DNA of 64,000 nucleotides, taken from NCBI GenBank assembly GCA_937925695.1, contig CALAMD010000129.1, positions 1-64,000 of the forward strand, given 5' to 3'. The DNA comes from an uncultured Bacillaceae bacterium. Lineage in GTDB: Bacteria > Bacillota > Bacilli > Bacillales > Amphibacillaceae. The notes below the pieces were generated by a model, which worked only from the letters and a program-made list of their open reading frames with translations, did not search any database and was not told the DNA's origin. Of this stretch, positions 7,503 through 16,019 are shown in pieces (the stretch's first letter is position 1; every line of letters starts with the position of its first letter). Position numbers and translations under genes: made by a program.

Positions 7503-9167
7503 GTGACCTTACAAACGTTAGATGGCCAAACATTAGCGGCTATGGTACGCGCAGGAGCACACCATTTAACGAACAATGTAGAACACATTGATGCTTTAAA
7601 TGTGTTTCCAGTACCAGACGGCGATACCGGAACAAATATGAATTTATCTATGACCTCTGGCGTACAAGAAGTTAAAAATGTCAATAGTAATCGTGTGTCA
7701 GATGTAACCGAAGCTTTTTCAAAAGGCTTGTTAATGGGAGCAAGAGGAAATTCAGGTGTTATTCTCTCCCAACTGTTTCGTGGTTTTGCTAAAGGCGTAG
7801 AAAACAAAGATACGATTAATTGTCAAGAATTTGCCCATGCTTTAGATATGGGGGTTAAAACAGCTTACAAAGCTGTGATGAAACCAGTTGAAGGTACTAT
7901 TTTGACAGTCGCTAAAGATGCTGCTAAACAAGCAGTAACCATTGCTAGAGATGAAACTGACCTGATCGTATTGATGGAAAAAGTACTAGAAGAAGCGAAA
8001 GCGTCATTAAGACGTACTCCAGAACTATTACCAATTTTGAAAGAAGTTGGTGTTGTAGATTCTGGTGGTCAAGGCTTAGTTACTATTTATGAAGGATTCT
8101 TAGCATCATTAAAAGGTGAAGAATTGCCTGAACAAGGTGCTCATGCAGTTGATATGGAAGATATGATCAATGCGGAGCATCACAAAATTGCACAAGACTT
8201 TATGGATACGTCAGAAATTGAATTTGGCTACTGTACTGAATTCATGGTTTCCTTTGAAGACGAAAAGTTAGCCAAACATCCATTTTCCGAAGAAGATTTT
8301 CGGTCAGAGTTAAGTGAACATGGTGACTCATTATTAGTTATTTCAGATCATGAAGTAGCAAAAGTACACATTCATACGGAGTACCCTGGTAATGTGATGA
8401 ATATTGCACAAAAATACGGTAGTTTAATCAATATTGATATTGAAAATATGCGTCAACAGCATTCGGCCATCGTTGACAAACCACAAGATGTTGAAACAAA
8501 AACAGAGAAAGCTGATTACGCAATCGTAACGGTTGCCCTTGGATCTGGGATTAAGGAATTATTTGAAAGTCTTGGTGCCACAGTCGTTATTGAAGGTGGA
8601 CAAACAATGAATCCAAGTACCCAAGACATTACGGATGCGATCAAACAAGCGAATGCTCATCAAGTGATCATTCTCCCGAATAATAAAAATATTATTATGG
8701 CGGCAGAACAAGCAGCTGAAATTGCCGAAGAGGATGTAAAAGTTGTGGAAACTAAGACCATACCTCAAGGAATTAGCGCACTGTTAGCATTTCACCCAGA
8801 TGCTAGTCTTGAAGAAAACTATGATGCGATGTCATTTGCTATGTCAAGCGTAAAAACAGGACAAGTTACATATGCTGTGAGAGATACGCAAATTAATGGC
8901 ATGACAATTGAAAAAGGTAACTTTATGGGAATTGCCGATGGCGACATTAAATCTTCCCATCAGGATAAAACTGAAACCGTTAAATTATTGTTACAAGAAC
9001 TCATTGATGATGAGGATGAAATTCTAACAATTATCTACGGTGAAGACGTAGACGAAGAAGATGTAGATGAACTCATCGATTATATAGAAGAAAAATATGA
9101 GGATGTCGAAGTAGAAGTATATCATGGCAAACAGCCAATCTATTCCTATATTCTTTCGGTAGAGTAA
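7503..9167 (+). CDS. fakA: Fatty acid kinase catalytic subunit FakA (YloV)
   Basis: A 554-residue ATP-dependent kinase that, with a fatty-acid-binding FakB (DegV family) protein, makes acyl-phosphate from exogenous or recycled fatty acids. The N-terminal DhaL-type ATP-binding domain shows NVFPVPDGDTGTNM (~35-48) and GARGNSGVILSQ (~79-90). A middle domain follows, with SEIEFGYCTEF and a VHIHTEYPG stretch, and then a C-terminal DegV-like region (IVTVALGSGIKELF; GGQTMNPST). Translation starts at a GTG behind GAGGAGGAAG. Acyl-phosphate is a PlsX product/substrate, so the gene fits functionally with the fapR-plsX operon 2.4 kb downstream. Confidence 0.92.
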   Translation: MTLQTLDGQTLAAMVRAGAHHLTNNVEHIDALNVFPVPDGDTGTNMNLSMTSGVQEVKNVNSNRVSDVTEAFSKGLLMGARGNSGVILSQLFRGFAKGVENKDTINCQEFAHALDMGVKTAYKAVMKPVEGTILTVAKDAAKQAVTIARDETDLIVLMEKVLEEAKASLRRTPELLPILKEVGVVDSGGQGLVTIYEGFLASLKGEELPEQGAHAVDMEDMINAEHHKIAQDFMDTSEIEFGYCTEFMVSFEDEKLAKHPFSEEDFRSELSEHGDSLLVISDHEVAKVHIHTEYPGNVMNIAQKYGSLINIDIENMRQQHSAIVDKPQDVETKTEKADYAIVTVALGSGIKELFESLGATVVIEGGQTMNPSTQDITDAIKQANAHQVIILPNNKNIIMAAEQAAEIAEEDVKVVETKTIPQGISALLAFHPDASLEENYDAMSFAMSSVKTGQVTYAVRDTQINGMTIEKGNFMGIADGDIKSSHQDKTETVKLLLQELIDDEDEILTIIYGEDVDEEDVDELIDYIEEKYEDVEVEVYHGKQPIYSYILSVE

Positions 9168-9171
9168 CATG

Positions 9172-9209
9172 AAAAGCAATGGTCACCAAATATGGCCATC
9201 GCTTTTTTT
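9172..9209 (+). terminator. Rho-independent terminator after fakA
   Basis: A 14-position stem with one mismatch pairs AAAAGCAATGGTCA (9172-9185) with TGGCCATCGCTTTT (9193-9206). The loop is CCAAATA, and a T run continues to 9209. Confidence 0.8.
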
Positions 9210-9350
9210 ATGTCTTCCGTTTGAGCTTGTATCAACAAATGAAAGACTTATGATCGACTTGTTCGCTTTCTTCGGGTAATGACGTAGCTTTCGATCGTAT
9301 CTCATTCGATTTAAACTGGAAAAAAACAATTTGTTCATGTATCGTTTTAT

Positions 9351-9356
9351 TATAAT
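9351..9356 (+). promoter_or_regulatory. Possible -10 of a recG promoter
   Basis: A consensus TATAAT lies 38 bases before the chosen recG ATG. The best -35 (TTGTTC, 9331) is only 14 bp away, so the promoter is uncertain. It lies downstream of the fakA terminator, where a new promoter would be needed. Confidence 0.35.
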
Positions 9357-9394
9357 CATTGTTTATGAAAGAACTCTTAGGAGTGAATAGATAC

Positions 9395-11464
9395 ATGGTA
9401 GAAGAAGGATCCATAACGAGCACAAATGATGTGCTTCAACAGTCAGTAGATCATCTAAAAGGCGTCGGAGAAAAAACCGCTCAAGAATTAGCAGCAATGA
9501 ACATTTATTCTATTAAGGATTTATTAGAATACTTCCCTTTTCGTTACAATGTGTTTGAAATGAAACCCCTTCAAGCCTTAGAACATAACGAACAAGCAAC
9601 TATTATAGGTCAAGTAAGTAGTGAACCAATTATTCAATTTTATGGCAGAAAAAGATCTCGTTTAACGTTCAACCTTTTCGTTGAAAACGTTACTGTTAGA
9701 GCGGTGATTTTTAATCGTCCCTTTGCCAAAAATCATATTCAACTTGGTGATAGCATCACACTGATTGGAAAATGGGATGCCCATCGATTACAAATCACTG
9801 TTCATCAATATAAAAAAGGACAACAAGATCAGCAGACTACAATTGAACCTATTTATCCTAGTAAAGGCAATATGACAACAAAACGGATTAGAAAACTAAT
9901 TAAACAAGCCTATCAACAATATCATCAAGCAATTAAAGAATTTTTACCCGATTCATTTCTTCAAATGTATAAATTACCAAGGCGCAAAGAGGCAATTCAA
10001 ACAATCCATGAGCCGAAAAATACAACATTACTTAAACATGCACGTAGAAGGCTAATCTATGAAGAATTTTTACTGTTTCAATTAAAACTCCACTTAGTTA
10101 AACAACAGGATCGAAACGCATATCCAGGTGTTTCTCTATCCTTCATACCTGATAAAGTGGCTTCGTTTATAAAACAATTACCCTTTACATTAACGAATGC
10201 ACAACAAAAAGCATTAAAGGAAATTTTAACGGACATGAAATCACCCTATCGTATGAACCGTTTATTACAAGGGGATGTCGGTTCAGGGAAAACAGCTGTT
10301 GCAGCGATTTGTTTATATGCTAGTGTAACAGGACAAAAACAGGGTGCACTGATGGTGCCGACAGAGATATTAGCAGAACAACATGAACGTTCATTACAGG
10401 AACTTTTTCAAGGTCAAGCAAATATTGCCCTATTAACTGGGTCTATAAAAGGAAAAGCGCGAGAAGAAATTAAACAGGGCATTGAATCAGGACAAATAGA
10501 TATTGTTGTTGGTACCCATGCATTGATTCAAGAAGATGTTATTTTTCATGATCTCGGGTTAGTTATTATTGATGAGCAACATCGATTCGGGGTCGAACAA
10601 AGAAGAAAACTTCGTGAGAAAGGGTTGAATCCTGATGTTTTATTAATGACCGCGACACCGATTCCAAGGACTTTAGCTATTAGCACCTTTGGTGATATGG
10701 ATGTCTCGGTAATAGACGAAATGCCGAAAGGTCGACAAAAAGTAGCTACATACTGGGTTAAAGAAAATATGTTTGACAGGGTGCTAGCTTTTATTCATAA
10801 ACGCGTACAAGCTGGTGAACAAGCCTATGTGATTAGTCCGCTCATCGAAGAATCGGATCAATTAGATATTCAAAATGCAATTGATCTCTATGAAAAGTTA
10901 CAACAATATTATCCAGAACATATAAAAGTAGGTTTAATGCATGGAAGATTACCAAATGATGAAAAAGAACGGGTAATGGAGGATTTTGTGCAAAATAAAC
11001 TACAAATCTTAGTTTCTACTACAGTCGTTGAAGTAGGAGTTAACGTACCAAATGCAACGGTGATGGTAATTTATGATGCCCAGCGCTTTGGATTGTCTCA
11101 GCTCCATCAATTACGAGGAAGGGTCGGCCGTGGAACGAAGAAGAGTTACTGTATCCTCATAGCCGATGCAAAGGGTGAAACAAGTCGAGAACGAATGAAA
11201 ATAATGACAGAAACGAATGATGGATTTGAAATAGCTGAAAAGGATTTGCAATTGCGTGGGGCTGGGGATTTCTTTGGCCATAAACAAAGCGGATTACCTG
11301 ATTTTAAGATCGGTGACGTTGTAGTTGATTATCGGGCGATGGAGACTGCCCGGCAAGATGCCAAAGAAATCGTTGAGCAAAATTTATTAGAACGTGATCA
11401 TCAATTTTATCCGTTAAGAAATAAGCTAGCGGAGGATGCCTTTGTGCAAGAAATTATAGATTAA
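9395..11464 (+). CDS. recG: ATP-dependent DNA helicase RecG
   Basis: A 689-residue replication-fork-remodelling helicase. An N-terminal wedge/OB domain (~1-200; IIGQVSSEP and LTFNLFVENV strands) precedes superfamily-2 helicase motifs: GDVGSGKTAVA (Walker A, ~292), IIDEQHRFGVEQ (DEQH box), LLMTATPIPRT (motif III) and QLRGRVGRG (motif VI). The C-terminal segment LRGAGDFFGHKQSG is typical of RecG. The reading frame is open upstream to 9359, but ATG 9395 sits behind TAGGAGTGA and matches homologue starts. In B. subtilis sdaAB-sdaAA separate fakA and recG; they are not here. Confidence 0.95.
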   Translation: MVEEGSITSTNDVLQQSVDHLKGVGEKTAQELAAMNIYSIKDLLEYFPFRYNVFEMKPLQALEHNEQATIIGQVSSEPIIQFYGRKRSRLTFNLFVENVTVRAVIFNRPFAKNHIQLGDSITLIGKWDAHRLQITVHQYKKGQQDQQTTIEPIYPSKGNMTTKRIRKLIKQAYQQYHQAIKEFLPDSFLQMYKLPRRKEAIQTIHEPKNTTLLKHARRRLIYEEFLLFQLKLHLVKQQDRNAYPGVSLSFIPDKVASFIKQLPFTLTNAQQKALKEILTDMKSPYRMNRLLQGDVGSGKTAVAAICLYASVTGQKQGALMVPTEILAEQHERSLQELFQGQANIALLTGSIKGKAREEIKQGIESGQIDIVVGTHALIQEDVIFHDLGLVIIDEQHRFGVEQRRKLREKGLNPDVLLMTATPIPRTLAISTFGDMDVSVIDEMPKGRQKVATYWVKENMFDRVLAFIHKRVQAGEQAYVISPLIEESDQLDIQNAIDLYEKLQQYYPEHIKVGLMHGRLPNDEKERVMEDFVQNKLQILVSTTVVEVGVNVPNATVMVIYDAQRFGLSQLHQLRGRVGRGTKKSYCILIADAKGETSRERMKIMTETNDGFEIAEKDLQLRGAGDFFGHKQSGLPDFKIGDVVVDYRAMETARQDAKEIVEQNLLERDHQFYPLRNKLAEDAFVQEIID

Positions 11465-11472
11465 ATGTTCAC

Positions 11473-11522
11473 TTGCATAATTAATGTTGGTATTATATAT
11501 TACTATTAGTACCAAGTCATAA
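11473..11522 (+). promoter_or_regulatory. fapR promoter with FapR operator
   Basis: TTGCAT (11473-11478), a 17-bp spacer and TATATT (11496-11501) form a sigma-A promoter. Directly over the expected start site lies ATTAGTACCAAGTCATAA (11505-11522), which resembles the FapR operator (inverted repeat centred on AGTACC-GT). FapR is released by malonyl-CoA, so the site would autoregulate the fapR-plsX-fabD-fabG operon. Confidence 0.7.
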
Positions 11523-11554
11523 AATGTAATTATTATATTGGACGGTGCCAACAA

Positions 11555-12148
11555 ATGAGGAGAACGAAAGTAGAACGTCAACGCTTATTAAAGGAGACAA
11601 TTGCCGAATCCCCTTTTATAACCGATGAAGAATTAGCCAAAAAATTTTCCGTTAGTGTGCAAACGATCCGTTTAGATCGAATGGAATTGGCCATACCGGA
11701 ATTAAGAGAACGAATCAAGCATGTCGCAACAAATCGCTGGAATGAAACAGTAAAATCTTTATTATTAGAAGAAGTAATTGGGGAAATTATAGATTTAGAG
11801 CTAGATAAACGGGCAATTTCTATTTTAGATATTGGTAAAGAACATGTTTTTTCACGAACGAAAATAGCCCGTGGTCACCATTTATTCGCGCAGGCGAACT
11901 CATTGGCTGTTGCTGTTATTGATGATGAATTAGCATTAACAGCTGAATCGCAATTGAAATTTATTCGTCAAGTAAAAGAATCCGAACGTGTTATCGCGAA
12001 AGCCTATGTTGAAGGTGAAAATGAGAAGGGATTAACTGTTGTCAACGTCAAAAGTTATGTAGACAATGAACTTGTTTTTACTGGTGTATTTCACATGTTT
12101 AGAACGACAGATCATAAAGGAGAACTAAATGATGAGAATCGCAATTGA
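11555..12148 (+). CDS. fapR: Transcription factor FapR, malonyl-CoA-sensing repressor of lipid synthesis
   Basis: A 197-residue repressor. The N-terminal helix-turn-helix is at ~15-45 ([20 protein letters not shown]), a linker helix follows (~50-70), and the C-terminal half is a hot-dog effector domain containing the conserved [17 protein letters not shown] stretch that forms the malonyl-CoA pocket. Length and motifs match B. subtilis FapR (188 aa). It is first in the operon and overlaps plsX, and a FapR-type operator lies in its promoter, so feed-forward control by malonyl-CoA is expected. Confidence 0.95.
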   Translation: MRRTKVERQRLLKETIAESPFITDEELAKKFSVSVQTIRLDRMELAIPELRERIKHVATNRWNETVKSLLLEEVIGEIIDLELDKRAISILDIGKEHVFSRTKIARGHHLFAQANSLAVAVIDDELALTAESQLKFIRQVKESERVIAKAYVEGENEKGLTVVNVKSYVDNELVFTGVFHMFRTTDHKGELNDENRN

Positions 12149-13130
12149 TGCTATGGGTGGCGATCATGCTCCGAAAGAAATTGTTTTAGGAGCAATGGAA
12201 GCTGTAGAAAAATTAGATAATATTTCTATCACCCTTGTTGGGGATGAAACAAAAATTAAACCGTATTTAACAACGGATAAAAATATTACAGTATTACATA
12301 CAACAGAAGTGATAACTAATGAAGATGAACCTGTACGGGCCGTACGAAGAAAAAAACAGGCATCATTAGTATTAATGGCCAAAGAAGTAAAAGAAGGACG
12401 GGCTGACGCTTGTATTTCAGCGGGAAATACAGGGGCTTTGATGAGTGCCGGCTTATTCATTGTCGGGCGTACACCAGGTATTGATCGTCCAGCTTTAAGT
12501 CCGACGCTTCCGACGTTAGATGGAAAAGGCTTTGTATTTTTAGATGTTGGTGCCAACGTCGATGCCACACCAAAACAACTTGTTCAGTACGGCATTATGG
12601 GCTCTATTTATGCAGAGAAAGTGAGAGGTGTAAAGAAGCCAAGAGTTGGACTGCTCAACGTTGGGACGGAAGATCAAAAGGGCAATGATTTAATGAAACG
12701 AACCTTCACCGACATGCAAGAAGCACCGATCCATTTTATTGGTAATGTAGAAGCACGGGATTTATTAGATGGAGTAGCCGATGTCGTCGTAGCAGATGGA
12801 TTTAGTGGCAACATTGCTTTGAAAACCATTGAAGGAACTGCCATGATGGTCTTTTCATTATTAAAAGAAACATTCATGTCATCCGTTAAAACAAAATTGG
12901 CTGCTGGTTTAATTAAAAATGACTTACGTTCATTACGCGATAAACTGGATTACTCAGAATACGGTGGAGCAGGTTTGTTTGGCTTAAAGTCACCAGTTAT
13001 TAAGGCCCATGGTTCCTCAAAACAACGAGCCATTTATAATGCCATTAAACAAGCAGGGCATATGGTAGAAAATCAAGTAACAAGTACCATTCAAGAAACA
13101 ATAGAAAACATGAAAAACAGTGAGGGGTAG
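12132..13130 (+). CDS. plsX: Phosphate acyltransferase PlsX
   Basis: A 332-residue peripheral membrane enzyme that converts acyl-ACP to acyl-phosphate for PlsY, the first step of phospholipid synthesis. It begins [16 protein letters not shown] (family signature), and [23 protein letters not shown] and [13 protein letters not shown] follow. Two adjacent ATGs exist at 12129 and 12132; homologues begin with a single Met before Arg-Ile, and AAAGGAG is 6-9 nt upstream. It overlaps the end of fapR by 17 nt. Confidence 0.95.
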   Translation: MRIAIDAMGGDHAPKEIVLGAMEAVEKLDNISITLVGDETKIKPYLTTDKNITVLHTTEVITNEDEPVRAVRRKKQASLVLMAKEVKEGRADACISAGNTGALMSAGLFIVGRTPGIDRPALSPTLPTLDGKGFVFLDVGANVDATPKQLVQYGIMGSIYAEKVRGVKKPRVGLLNVGTEDQKGNDLMKRTFTDMQEAPIHFIGNVEARDLLDGVADVVVADGFSGNIALKTIEGTAMMVFSLLKETFMSSVKTKLAAGLIKNDLRSLRDKLDYSEYGGAGLFGLKSPVIKAHGSSKQRAIYNAIKQAGHMVENQVTSTIQETIENMKNSEG

Positions 13131-13135
13131 GGTAA

Positions 13136-14083
13136 ATGAAGCGAGTTGCTTTTATGTATCCCGGTCAAGGCTCACAAGCAGTTGGCATGGGACGTGATTT
13201 ATATGATACTTATCCTGAAGTAAAGGATTTATTCCATCAGGCAAATGACATTTTACAATATGATTTAATGAAATTAATGTTTGAAGGACCAGCAGAAGAA
13301 TTAACAAAAACAGAATTCACACAGCCAGCTTTACTGTTAGTGAGTACTGCAATACATCAGCTATTAGTAAATGAAGGCATAAATCCAGTGATGACAGTAG
13401 GACATAGTTTAGGCGAATACAGTGCCTTAGTTGGTGCAGGGGTCTTGTCCTTTAGCGATGCGATACAACTTGTTGCTTATCGAGGTAAGTTAATGGAGGA
13501 AGCATTTCCAACAGGGCAAGGAACGATGGCGGCTGTATTAGGATTAGATGAAGAAGCCATTCAACAGGCTCTACTAGATCTTCCACAAGATGAAATTGTC
13601 GATATTGCTAATTTGAATTGTCCTGGTCAAATAGTGATTTCAGGAACGAAAACTGGGATAGAGCAGGCTATTCCATTACTTAATGATGCTGGTGCAAGGA
13701 GAGTAATTGAACTCAATGTTAGCGGCCCTTTTCATTCGCGGTTAATGAAACCAGCTAGTGAAAAATTTGCTAATTATATGGAACAACTTACGTTTCATGA
13801 TGCATCTGTGCCAGTCTATGCAAATGTGACGGCTACACCTGTTACAAAAGGGGAAGAAGTAAAGGAATTACTCGTCAAACAGTTATATTCCCCTGTAAAA
13901 TTCGCTGCTTCAATAGAAAACATGATTGAGGCCGGTGTTGACGCATTTATTGAAGTAGGTAATGGAAAAGTATTATGTGGATTAGTAAAAAAAATCAAAC
14001 GCCGTCAGCAAACTTTATTTGTTCAAGATCAAAATTCTTTAGCTAAAGTTGTGGAATGGTATAAGGAGGAATCGTCATGTTAA
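13136..14083 (+). CDS. fabD: Malonyl-CoA:ACP transacylase FabD
   Basis: A 315-residue enzyme that loads malonyl groups from CoA onto acyl carrier protein. The nucleophile motif [14 protein letters not shown] carries Ser91. [12 protein letters not shown] occupies the N-terminus and supports the oxyanion hole, and the catalytic His lies in [11 protein letters not shown] (~200). QPALLLVS and [15 protein letters not shown] are family strands. It starts 5 nt after plsX behind GAGGGGTAGGG and overlaps fabG by 7 nt. Confidence 0.95.
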   Translation: MKRVAFMYPGQGSQAVGMGRDLYDTYPEVKDLFHQANDILQYDLMKLMFEGPAEELTKTEFTQPALLLVSTAIHQLLVNEGINPVMTVGHSLGEYSALVGAGVLSFSDAIQLVAYRGKLMEEAFPTGQGTMAAVLGLDEEAIQQALLDLPQDEIVDIANLNCPGQIVISGTKTGIEQAIPLLNDAGARRVIELNVSGPFHSRLMKPASEKFANYMEQLTFHDASVPVYANVTATPVTKGEEVKELLVKQLYSPVKFAASIENMIEAGVDAFIEVGNGKVLCGLVKKIKRRQQTLFVQDQNSLAKVVEWYKEESSC

Positions 14084-14817
14084 CAGGTAAAACAGCCCTT
14101 GTCACTGGAGCGTCTCGTGGGATAGGCCGAGCCATAGCCCTTGAATTAGCTACTCATGGGGCAAACGTTGCTGTCAATTATGCGGGTAGTGAAGCTCGGG
14201 CAGAAGAAGTTGTCCAAGAAATAAAACAACTAGGTCGTGAAGCCATTAAAATTCAGGCAGATGTTGCTAACACAAACGATGTTCAAGCCATGGTGAAAGA
14301 AGTCATTCAAACCTTTGGTAGCTTGGATATATTAGTAAATAACGCCGGGGTTACGAAAGATAATTTATTACTACGAATGAAAGAAGAAGATTTTGACCAA
14401 GTTATAAATACAAATTTAAAAGGTGCCTTTCTGTGCACGAAGGCAGTCGCCAGACAAATGATGCGACAAAAATCAGGCAAAATTATTAATGTCGCTTCTG
14501 TTGTTGGCGTTAGTGGAAATCCAGGACAGGCCAATTATGTGGCAGCGAAAGCAGGTGTCATTGGTTTAACGAAATCAACAGCTAAAGAACTGGCCTCACG
14601 AAACATTCTCGTCAATGCCGTTGCACCTGGATTTATTGCAACTGATATGACAGATGCCTTAACAGATGAACAAAAACAAGGGATTCTAGATTTAATTCCT
14701 TTAGCGAAGTTTGGTCAACCTGAAGATGTTGCCAAAGTTGTTCGATTCCTCGCCTCAAAGGACGCCGATTATATAACCGGCCAAACACTTCATATTGATG
14801 GCGGCATGGTGATGTAA
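14077..14817 (+). CDS. fabG: 3-oxoacyl-ACP reductase FabG
   Basis: A 246-residue NADPH-dependent short-chain dehydrogenase that performs the first reduction of fatty acid elongation. The cofactor motif [10 protein letters not shown] is at ~10-19, NNAG at ~87, and the catalytic Tyr154 and Lys158 are in NYVAAKAG. The C-terminus [16 protein letters not shown] is typical of FabG. A good AAGGAGG lies inside the fabD end, so the genes are co-translated. Confidence 0.95.
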   Translation: MLTGKTALVTGASRGIGRAIALELATHGANVAVNYAGSEARAEEVVQEIKQLGREAIKIQADVANTNDVQAMVKEVIQTFGSLDILVNNAGVTKDNLLLRMKEEDFDQVINTNLKGAFLCTKAVARQMMRQKSGKIINVASVVGVSGNPGQANYVAAKAGVIGLTKSTAKELASRNILVNAVAPGFIATDMTDALTDEQKQGILDLIPLAKFGQPEDVAKVVRFLASKDADYITGQTLHIDGGMVM

Positions 14818-14870
14818 TCTAGTGTTTTAAATCTGAATCGATTATAATATTTGAAAGGAGGTGAAGGGGG

Positions 14871-15104
14871 ATGTCAGACGTATTTGAGCGTGTAAAAGCA
14901 ATCATTGTCGATCAACTCGACGTTGATGAATCAGAAGTAACGTTAGAAGCTTCATTTGTGGATGACCTTGATGCCGATTCATTAGACGTCGTTGAGCTTG
15001 TCATGGAGTTAGAAGATGAGTTCGATATGGAGATTGCCGATGAGGAAGCTGAAAAAATTACTACTGTTGGTGATGCAGTAGAGTACATAGAATCACAGTC
15101 TTAA
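14871..15104 (+). CDS. acpP: Acyl carrier protein
   Basis: A 77-residue, strongly acidic four-helix protein. The phosphopantetheine attachment site is [19 protein letters not shown] with Ser37. The leader carries an almost perfect anti-16S match, AAAGGAGGTGA, consistent with the very high expression of ACP. It lies 53 nt after fabG and in the same operon as fapR, the usual arrangement in Bacilli. Confidence 0.96.
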   Translation: MSDVFERVKAIIVDQLDVDESEVTLEASFVDDLDADSLDVVELVMELEDEFDMEIADEEAEKITTVGDAVEYIESQS

Positions 15105-15145
15105 TGTGATCAAATCAGAACAGCTTTTATAACAATATCTATTTC

Positions 15146-15169
15146 AAAGTCTCGCTTTGGCGGGACTTT
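15146..15169 (+). promoter_or_regulatory. Stem-loop in the acpP-rnc intergenic leader
   Basis: AAAGTCTCGC (15146-15155) pairs with GCGGGACTTT (15160-15169), a 10-bp stem with one G-U pair and a TTTG loop. It is not followed by a T tract, so it is not a classic terminator. Position 45 nt before the rnc start suggests mRNA processing or an RNase III target. Confidence 0.6.
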
Positions 15170-15213
15170 CCTACATTATAAATCAAGTTTTCCCGAGAAC
15201 GGAGGAACAAGTG

Positions 15214-15906
15214 ATGGTAGACATTAACAAAATCGAACAAAACCTCGGCATTTCATTTCAAAATCCCCAATTATTGAAGCAAGCTTTTACCCATTCATCG
15301 TATGTGAATGAGCATCCTGACAAAAAACTCGCTGACAATGAACGGTTAGAATTTTTAGGTGATGCAGTGTTAGAACTTGCTGTTTCCCAATATCTATATC
15401 AACAAGACCAAGAGAAGTCTGAAGGGGAATTAACAAAATTGAGGGCAGCTATTGTCCAGGAGGAATCCCTTTATAACTTTGCCAAATCCCTACAGTTGAA
15501 TGATTATTTATTATTAGGTAAAGGTGAAGAGCTAACAGGGGGCAGGACACGTCCCTCATTGTTGGCAGATGCCTTTGAAGCGTTTCTAGGTGCATTGTAT
15601 CTTGATCAAGGCTATCACGCTGTAAGGATGTTTTTAGAAAAAAATATCTTTCCTAAAATTCAAACAGGTGCTTTTTCACATGCGATGGATTATAAAACGA
15701 AATTGCAAGAAGTTGTACAACAATATAAAAACATGACGATTACATATCAAATTGTTGAAGAAAAAGGACCATCACACAACAAAGAATTTTCTGTTCAAGT
15801 TAAAATAAATGAAGAAGTTTATGGTGTGGGACATGGACGGACGAAAAAAGATGCTGAACAACTTGCGGCTAAACATGCGCTAGACATATTTAACAAACAA
15901 GCTTAA
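15214..15906 (+). CDS. rnc: Ribonuclease III
   Basis: A 230-residue double-strand-specific endoribonuclease that processes rRNA and mRNA. The catalytic signature NERLEFLGDAVLEL is at ~42-55, further acidic residues lie in LLADAFEAFLGALYLDQG (~110-128), and the C-terminal dsRBD carries GPSHNKEFSVQVKI and GRTKKDAEQLAAKHAL. The frame is open upstream to 15157, but that segment overlaps the hairpin. ATG 15214 has GGAGG 8 nt upstream, and a GTG at 15211 is a near alternative. Confidence 0.94.
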   Translation: MVDINKIEQNLGISFQNPQLLKQAFTHSSYVNEHPDKKLADNERLEFLGDAVLELAVSQYLYQQDQEKSEGELTKLRAAIVQEESLYNFAKSLQLNDYLLLGKGEELTGGRTRPSLLADAFEAFLGALYLDQGYHAVRMFLEKNIFPKIQTGAFSHAMDYKTKLQEVVQQYKNMTITYQIVEEKGPSHNKEFSVQVKINEEVYGVGHGRTKKDAEQLAAKHALDIFNKQA

Positions 15907-16019
15907 AATCAATATTATCCGTCGTTGTATTAGTATCAATTGATGTTAAAATGTATAGTGTACATGATGAAAAGTGTTTTGATCTTTTCATAGGGCTCAT
16001 GGAAATGAGGAGAATGAAT

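Noticed and set aside
12164..12568. 134-residue minus-strand frame inside plsX
   Set aside because: It is a by-product of codon bias in plsX, with Ser/Thr/Ala-rich composition and no start signal.
15951..16019. N-terminal extension of smc
   Set aside because: The open frame continues upstream, but GAGGAG and the family start point to ATG 16020.
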